A stretch of 64,000 bases of DNA from Ciborinia camelliae. Taxonomy: Eukaryota; Ascomycota; Leotiomycetes; Helotiales; Sclerotiniaceae. Below, in pieces: positions 61,359-64,000 of this stretch. Position 1 is the first letter of the stretch. Every line of letters begins with the position of its first letter. A program made the translations under genes and the position numbers. The stretch covers positions 68,673 through 132,672 of the forward strand of contig JANPYM010000013.1 of assembly GCA_025890175.1 (NCBI GenBank). Reading direction: 5' to 3'. The notes under the pieces are model-generated. The model had not been told where the DNA came from and searched no databases. It was given only the letters and a program-made list of their open reading frames with translations.

Positions 61359-62893
61359 GGAACGAACCGCACATTTTTTTTAATCGAGCAGGATGGATTT
61401 GCTCACATACAGCACACGTTACCTACATAGTATACGACTGGCATACGAACAGGCATATTTTTCCAAGTTTTCATTTCAAGTTTTTTGGTTTTTTTGGGGG
61501 GTTTTTATATTAGATTGGACCAGGGACGGCAACGAAACATACACACGGCGTTTAATTTTGGTTTTTTGGGGGAGGGGAGAGGGGGGTGGCCGTTATTTCT
61601 CATGCGGTTATTATTCTTTTGTTGCACGGAATTTTCATGTTCATTTTCATTTTGATTTGGGGGGTTGGGGGTTGGGGGCTGGGGGCTGGGGGTTGGAGAA
61701 ATACAATAAATTTGGATTGGATGATGGATGGATGGATGGATGGATACCCGGAATTTCTTTTTTTTTTTTGGGGTGGGGTTTTTCGCTCTATTTTGCTTCT
61801 TCTTCTTTTTGGAGGTTGGTCTTTTGAGCACAATAAGCGCGGCAGGCACTGGTTTGCTTTTACATGGCATTGCATGGCATTGCATTGCATTGTATCGCAT
61901 CGCATCGCATCGCATTGGTTTGCATTGCATTGGTTGGTTTGGTGAATTTGAATTTGAATTTCTAGATGGTGTGTTGGTGCTGAGAGTGGAAGTGAATTCA
62001 TTGATGGTGGGGGGGTGGAGGGAGGGGGAACGTTGAGGAGCGAATGGGAAAGGGGAAAGGGGAATGGGGAAGGAGGGTAGGGGGGAATCGAAAGCCTGGC
62101 CTGATATTGAGATTCCATGGTTGTATGTATGTATGTACAGTATATATTCCGAATCATCGATGAGGGGTGAGGGGTGAGGGGTGAGGGGTGGAGATACCTA
62201 CCTACTTGGGAGTTAGGTAGGTAGGTGGTATTGATGGATAGCACGTTGATAGCATGTTATATGAATGAATATGGGCGATGAACTTTTTGATTTTTGATTT
62301 TGATTTTGATTTTTGTGGAAAATTGGTTAAGGTTGGATGGATATAAAGTTGGATATATATGGATATATATGGATACGGACGGGTCTTGATTTTGGTGAAT
62401 GTGAATGTAAATGTGAATGTGAATTGTGGACTGTGGACTGTGGGTTGTAGATAAATAGGTTGTATGATAGTAGGTATCCATGTATGTGAGGATTGATTGA
62501 TTACTTATTAGGTATGTATCTAGCTGGAGCTGGAGCTGGAGTTGGAGTTGGAGTTGGAGTTGGAGTTGGAGTTGGAGTTGGAGTTGGAGTTGGAGTTGGA
62601 GTTGGAGTTGGAGTTGGAGGCCCCAGTATAGTACAGTCGGGTACAGTCGGGTACATCAAGTTATCAAGTTATCAATTAACCATATACCCTGGGTTTCTGG
62701 TTTATTTGTGTGGGGGGGGTATTTGACTGAGAATGAGGCCAGGATGAGTCTGAGAAAAAAAATGTGGATTGGGGGGAAGGGGGAAGGGGGTTTGATTGAA
62801 ATTGTAGGTACTGTCATATGACAGGCTCTTTAACGGGAGAGAATTTCCATGGTTATTTATTCATAATAGTAGGTATTTTAATGTTAATACAAC
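61359..62893. other. Convergent, repeat-rich intergenic region
   Basis: No supported gene in 1.5 kb. It contains GGGGGTTGGGG-type G-runs (about 61660-61695), GGAT units (about 61725-61745), TTGCA/TCGCA units (about 61865-61932), GGTGAGG units (about 62162-62192) and a GTTGGA array (62524-62619). Several overlapping open frames on both strands are translations of these repeats. Confidence 0.6.
62524..62619. repeat. GTTGGA hexanucleotide array
   Basis: Sixteen six-base units, beginning as CTGGAG and continuing as GTTGGA. The plus-strand frame encodes alternating Gly-Val, which I treat as a repeat artefact rather than a gene. Confidence 0.93.
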
Positions 62894-63622
62894 TCATGAA
62901 GAAGAAGCCTTCACAATCTTCTCAGCCATCTCAGGTAACGTATCGGCCATAACATCCATCTCCGTATCAAAGATATCCAAACATGGTTCCTTCTCATACT
63001 CAGTACAATACGCGCCCTTAAATCCCACCTTCTTCGCCGCCGACACATCCCACATATGAGACGCCGCAAACCACTTCTCATCCTCGGCGCCAAACTTCGC
63101 CAGCGCACTTCGATACGCCGCCAGCGCGGGCTTCGCCACGCCAAAACTATCGCACGAGATGAATCGCGAGGCGGGCATCTCGACCCCGGCTTGCGAAAAA
63201 TAACCCTGCACCCGCGCCAGATCCGCCGTCGTCAATAACCAGACTTGGAAGCCGCCCTTCTCCAAGATCTCCAAACACTCCTTGGCGCCCTCGCGCAGCG
63301 TCAGCTCCGCGTACCCCTGCACGCAGGCGGCGACCTCGGCATCGGTGCAGAGGGCGCGCGGATCGCCCACCCCCGCAAACCAGAGCGTGCGGTAGAAGGT
63401 CGCTTCCAAGATGCCTTTGTAGGGGGTGTAGCGCTCGGAGATGGAGAGGAAGGTGAATTCTAGCTCGGCGGCCGTCATCCAGCTGTAGCCGAAGAATTGC
63501 GGCGTGATGTTGTGGGCGAGGAGTTTGGCGCCGATGGCTTGCGAGATGCGGGCGTGGTAGGCGGAGAAGGAGACGAGGGTTCCGACGATGTCGAAGACGA
63601 TGTGTTTTTGAGCGCTGCCCAT
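62894..63622 (-). CDS. HAD-superfamily hydrolase, L-2-haloacid dehalogenase-like
   Basis: Single exon on the minus strand, 242 residues. Motif I is VFDIVGTLVSF: the nucleophile Asp is present, and the second Asp of DxD phosphatases is replaced by Val, as in the haloacid dehalogenase branch (DxxGT). An alpha-helical cap follows (about 25-105). Motif II is LLTTAD, motif III is the Lys of GVAKPAL, and motif IV is ASHMWDVSAAKKVGFKG. The length suits the type II haloacid dehalogenase family. The likely reaction is hydrolysis of a small organic acid or phosphate ester, with unknown substrate. The gene is strikingly GC-rich, with many third-position G/C codons, unlike every other gene in the window. 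The start at 63622 is the first ATG and lies just before the motif I strand. Confidence 0.9.
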   Translation of the reverse strand: MGSAQKHIVFDIVGTLVSFSAYHARISQAIGAKLLAHNITPQFFGYSWMTAAELEFTFLSISERYTPYKGILEATFYRTLWFAGVGDPRALCTDAEVAACVQGYAELTLREGAKECLEILEKGGFQVWLLTTADLARVQGYFSQAGVEMPASRFISCDSFGVAKPALAAYRSALAKFGAEDEKWFAASHMWDVSAAKKVGFKGAYCTEYEKEPCLDIFDTEMDVMADTLPEMAEKIVKASSS

Positions 63623-64000
63623 CTTGGATCTTGTTTGCTGAGTGTGTAATAAGTTGAGTTGAGTTGAGTTGATCTGTGTGGAAATTTGAGGATTATTTTG
63701 CTTTTTTGCTCTTTTTTTCTCCTCTCTCTTGATGGTTAAGTGCTTGCTTGCTTGTGCGTGTAGTGTAGTTGGGTCTGAAGATTACGGTTTGCTTTCTTTA
63801 AGCTGGGTAGATAAGTTTTTTGAATGGATGCAAATATTTGTATTGGATTAGAGTTCAGTTCAGTTCGTGATGTGATGTGATGTGATGTGAGGTGAGGTGT
63901 TTTTGATACAAGTATATTTCTAGTTCGCTTCCCGGCATATCACGCTTCCAAGGTTATTATCACGTCTCCGAATATATATATTCACCCGACTACCTAGGTA
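63623..64000. other. Upstream region of the HAD-family gene, to window end
   Basis: About 380 bases with no gene, including TTGAG units (about 63653-63672) and TGATG units (about 63867-63890). An exact TACCTAGGTA palindrome forms the last ten bases of the window (63991-64000). Confidence 0.5.

Noticed and set aside
62493..62726. Gly-Val repeat protein
   Set aside because: Translation of the GTTGGA hexanucleotide array.

Overview
The window is nuclear DNA of a filamentous ascomycete (Pezizomycotina). The evidence is short GT-AG introns (mostly 48-135 bases) with CTAA-type branch points, a complete cell-wall alpha-1,3-glucan synthase, a fungal CBM1-GH5 cellulase, a Zn2Cys6 transcription factor, GPI-anchored and Ser/Thr-rich surface proteins, and a nuclear tRNA gene with an intron. 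The AT-rich, microsatellite-laden intergenic DNA (TAGG/CCTA, GGAT, GGATA arrays) would suit a Leotiomycete such as Sclerotiniaceae, but that placement is inference. I see no phage, IS element, CRISPR array or intact transposon.

Layout. 1-259: 3' end of an unrecognised gene. 260-7083: repeat-rich DNA around one Mid2-like membrane protein (3551-4432). 7084-10430: two small secreted proteins, one in five exons with long introns and an assembly gap, the other probably GPI-anchored. 11082-24999: an alpha-glucan locus, with alpha-1,3-glucan synthase (minus) divergent from a GPI-anchored alpha-amylase-like glucanotransferase (plus) across 4.3 kb. 27024-29268: secreted cellulase (minus). 30187-30285: tRNA-Arg(UCG). 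30944-32808: probably membrane-anchored M24 peptidase. 34186-34715: small cupin-like protein. 35059-40913: three related single-pass membrane proteins with a Cys-rich ectodomain. 43350-43730: small coiled-coil protein. 43731-49266: repeat-rich gene-poor DNA. 49267-52898: a Ser/Gln/His-rich protein convergent with, and by my model overlapping, a Zn2Cys6 regulator. 57899-61358: a large disordered protein with an N-myristoylation-type start. 62894-63622: an unusually GC-rich HAD-family hydrolase.

How they fit together. Many genes act at the cell surface. The clearest functional unit is the glucan synthase plus glucanotransferase pair, which matches the ags-amyD/agtA neighbourhood known in Aspergillus. 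The cellulase and small secreted proteins act outside the cell. The three ectodomain proteins and the Mid2-like protein look like wall or surface sensors, but no ligand or function can be read from the sequence.

Multiexon gene models were built by hand from splice signals, reading-frame continuity and family expectation. No transcript data or database search was available. Coordinates for spliced genes span first to last coding base, with exon limits in the evidence.
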